Position numbers and translations under genes: made by a program. Source: JACVRW01 sp963733885 (GTDB taxonomy: Bacteria > Actinomycetota > Thermoleophilia > Solirubrobacterales > Thermoleophilaceae). From it: a stretch of DNA of 64,000 nucleotides. Below are positions 62,733-64,000 of this stretch, piece by piece. The first letter of the stretch is position 1; each line of letters starts with the position of its first letter. The DNA lies in assembly GCA_963733885.1 (NCBI GenBank), contig CAVTES010000002.1, positions 124,001 through 188,000 on the forward strand, given 5' to 3'. A model generated the notes under the pieces. It was not told where the DNA came from. It did no database searches and worked only from the letters and a program-made list of their open reading frames with translations.

Positions 62733-64000
62733 TCAGGGCCCACCGCCGCCCCCCGCCGCGCTCGCGCCCCTGGCGCCGACGACGACGAGGTCGTCAGCCG
62801 CGAGCGGGCCGCTGACAGGGCGCACCTCGACGAGCCCATGGGCGGCGAGCCCTGGCTCAACGTCCACGTACTCCGACTGTCCGCCCGCGTCCTGGCGCTC
62901 CACCCGAGAGCTGCCGTCGGCGCCGACGGACAGCGCGTTCACCGGGACCGTGAGCACGGCGTCGCCCGGTGCTCTGGACCGCGATGGTCAGCGTCACGGA
63001 GGCGCCGACCAGCTGGACGGGCGCGGTGCCGGGCGCGACCTCGAGGTACACGCGTGACGGGTCGACCTTGTGCGTGCCGGGCCGGTCTGCCACTTGACTC
63101 ACCACTCCGGTCGTCCGGACGCCGAGATCCGGCTCCTCGATCGTGACCCGCGCCCCCCGTCTGACCAGCTCGGCGTCGTTCAACGTCAGCGAGGAGTCGA
63201 TGGCGAGGCGCGAGTTGCTCACGGTCATCACGTTCGAGGTGACGCTGTCGCCGCGACGGACGCGCACCGAGTCGACGCGCAGTGGCAGGGATCCGAAGAA
63301 CAGCACCTCGTTGGCGGGCACCACGATGCCCATCTTGCTGGCGAGCCGTGCCGCGTCCGCCTCGGTTCCGCGGGCCTCCTGGGCCGCGGACTCACTCAGC
63401 CGTCGTTGCAACGAGGTGTTCCCCGGCCTGCTCAGGATCTGAAGACGGCCGGCGGCCAGATCGGCCTGGCGGCGCGCCGTGGCCACCGCCTGCTCCCCCC
63501 GCACGACCCGCGCCGCGGCTGTCCGGGAGGCGTTGATCGCCCGGCTTCGGTTGGCGCGAGCCGTCGCGATGGCGTCCTCTCCCGTCGCCTCGGTGGCGGT
63601 GGCGGACCTGCGGGCGGCAGTGAGGTCGAGCCGGGCCACGGCAACATCGTCGACGGCCTGCCGGTAGGCGGCCTGGAGGGCGATCTGCTCGCTGGGCGTC
63701 GTATCGGGAGGCGCCTCGGCGATGGTCCGCAGCGCCTCCGTCTGCGCGTCGATCGCCTTGTTGAGCATCGCCCGCTTGAGCCCGACGTCCGCGAGGGCAA
63801 GCTGGTTGTCCCGACTTGCGCTCTGCATGGCGAGGGTGATGGCGGTGGTGCCCCGCGCCGCCTGCCTTGCATCGTCTGCCTTGATGCGAGCGGTCTTCAG
63901 GCCGAGCTCCGCGGTATCGATGCCGTCGCGTGCCGTCTCCAGGTCGATTCTCGCCTGCGCGATCTCGCCGGGCATGACACCCTGCGCGGCGTTGCGGATG
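62733..64000 (-). CDS. HlyD/MacA-type periplasmic adaptor (partial at window edge), frameshifted
   Basis: The gene runs off the right edge. The visible part has a long helical hairpin (QARIDLETARDGIDTAELGL, through ARANRSRAINASRTAAARVV), a lipoyl-like beta domain (EVLFFGSLPLRVDSVRVRRG) and a membrane-proximal domain. A shift near 62970 restores VLTVPVNALSVGADG and the C-terminus ending ASAAGGGGGP at 62733. In a monoderm, such adaptors link the MacB-like permease to the wall space. The ATPase gene starts 28 bp downstream. Confidence 0.82.

Noticed and set aside
1..64000. tRNA or rRNA genes
   Set aside because: No T-loop plus acceptor arrangement or rRNA-like conserved stretch was found by eye. 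A covariance search would be decisive.

Overview
The window is a GC-rich bacterial chromosome segment. Its gene content suggests an actinobacterium, possibly Thermoleophilia/Solirubrobacterales. The evidence is LigC-type ATP ligase, a biotin carboxylase-BCCP fusion alpha subunit, DtxR-type regulation, SigB/F-like sigma factors, many proline/alanine-rich secreted proteins, frequent GTG/TTG starts and GTGA/ATGA gene overlaps. The phylum call is an inference, since there is no rRNA here. I saw no tRNA, rRNA, CRISPR array, phage module or intact insertion sequence.

Layout. 0-18 kb is intact housekeeping and metabolic sequence: DNA ligase/SDR pair, DtxR-like regulator, SNF2 helicase, metallophosphoesterase, aminotransferase, HAD and MBL hydrolases, a large secreted glycosidase-like protein, acyl-CoA carboxylase alpha, and P450 coupled to aroF. 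Three gene relics lie between these genes: an SDR N-terminus, a collapsed sucC-sucD, and a secreted-protein N-terminus. 18.4-25.7 kb is a damaged stretch holding a frameshifted multicopper oxidase, a flavin monooxygenase-like gene, an ATP-grasp remnant and others. It also has intact homoserine dehydrogenase, a PPOX-fold protein and an MFS transporter. 27.4-28.0 kb is a Phd/VapC toxin-antitoxin pair behind a perfect palindrome. 28-33.6 kb is an assimilatory sulfate reduction operon (sir-cysH-cysD-cysN-tauE). 33.7-38.8 kb holds amidase, a 32-bp palindromic tandem repeat, an ornithine cyclodeaminase family gene, a DUF3352-like lipoprotein and a PEP-mutase family gene.

38.8-41.7 kb is the most unusual locus. 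Two paralogous sigma-70 factors each carry a C-terminal ribbon-helix-helix domain and a final transmembrane helix. They flank a proline-rich single-pass membrane protein. 42.5-46 kb has a phosphoesterase, a peptidoglycan-binding/LysM membrane protein and a GAF-LuxR regulator. 46-53.2 kb is an envelope-glycan operon: a GT2-GtrA-HPrK-like fusion, a PMT-type glycosyltransferase, a phospholipase C-like phosphoesterase and a GH99-like protein. 53.3-59.8 kb encodes secreted phosphatases and matrix-like proteins, including one with RTX-like repeats. 59.8-64 kb is a MacAB-like export operon ending in a lipoprotein and cut by the window edge.

From about 18.4 kb onward roughly twenty genes need a one-base shift to restore a full-length protein, while none of the first 17 kb of genes does. 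Several are essential-type pathway genes, so uncorrected assembly indels are the simplest explanation. The relics in the first 18 kb cannot be explained that way. Frameshifted genes are given with their restored extents.
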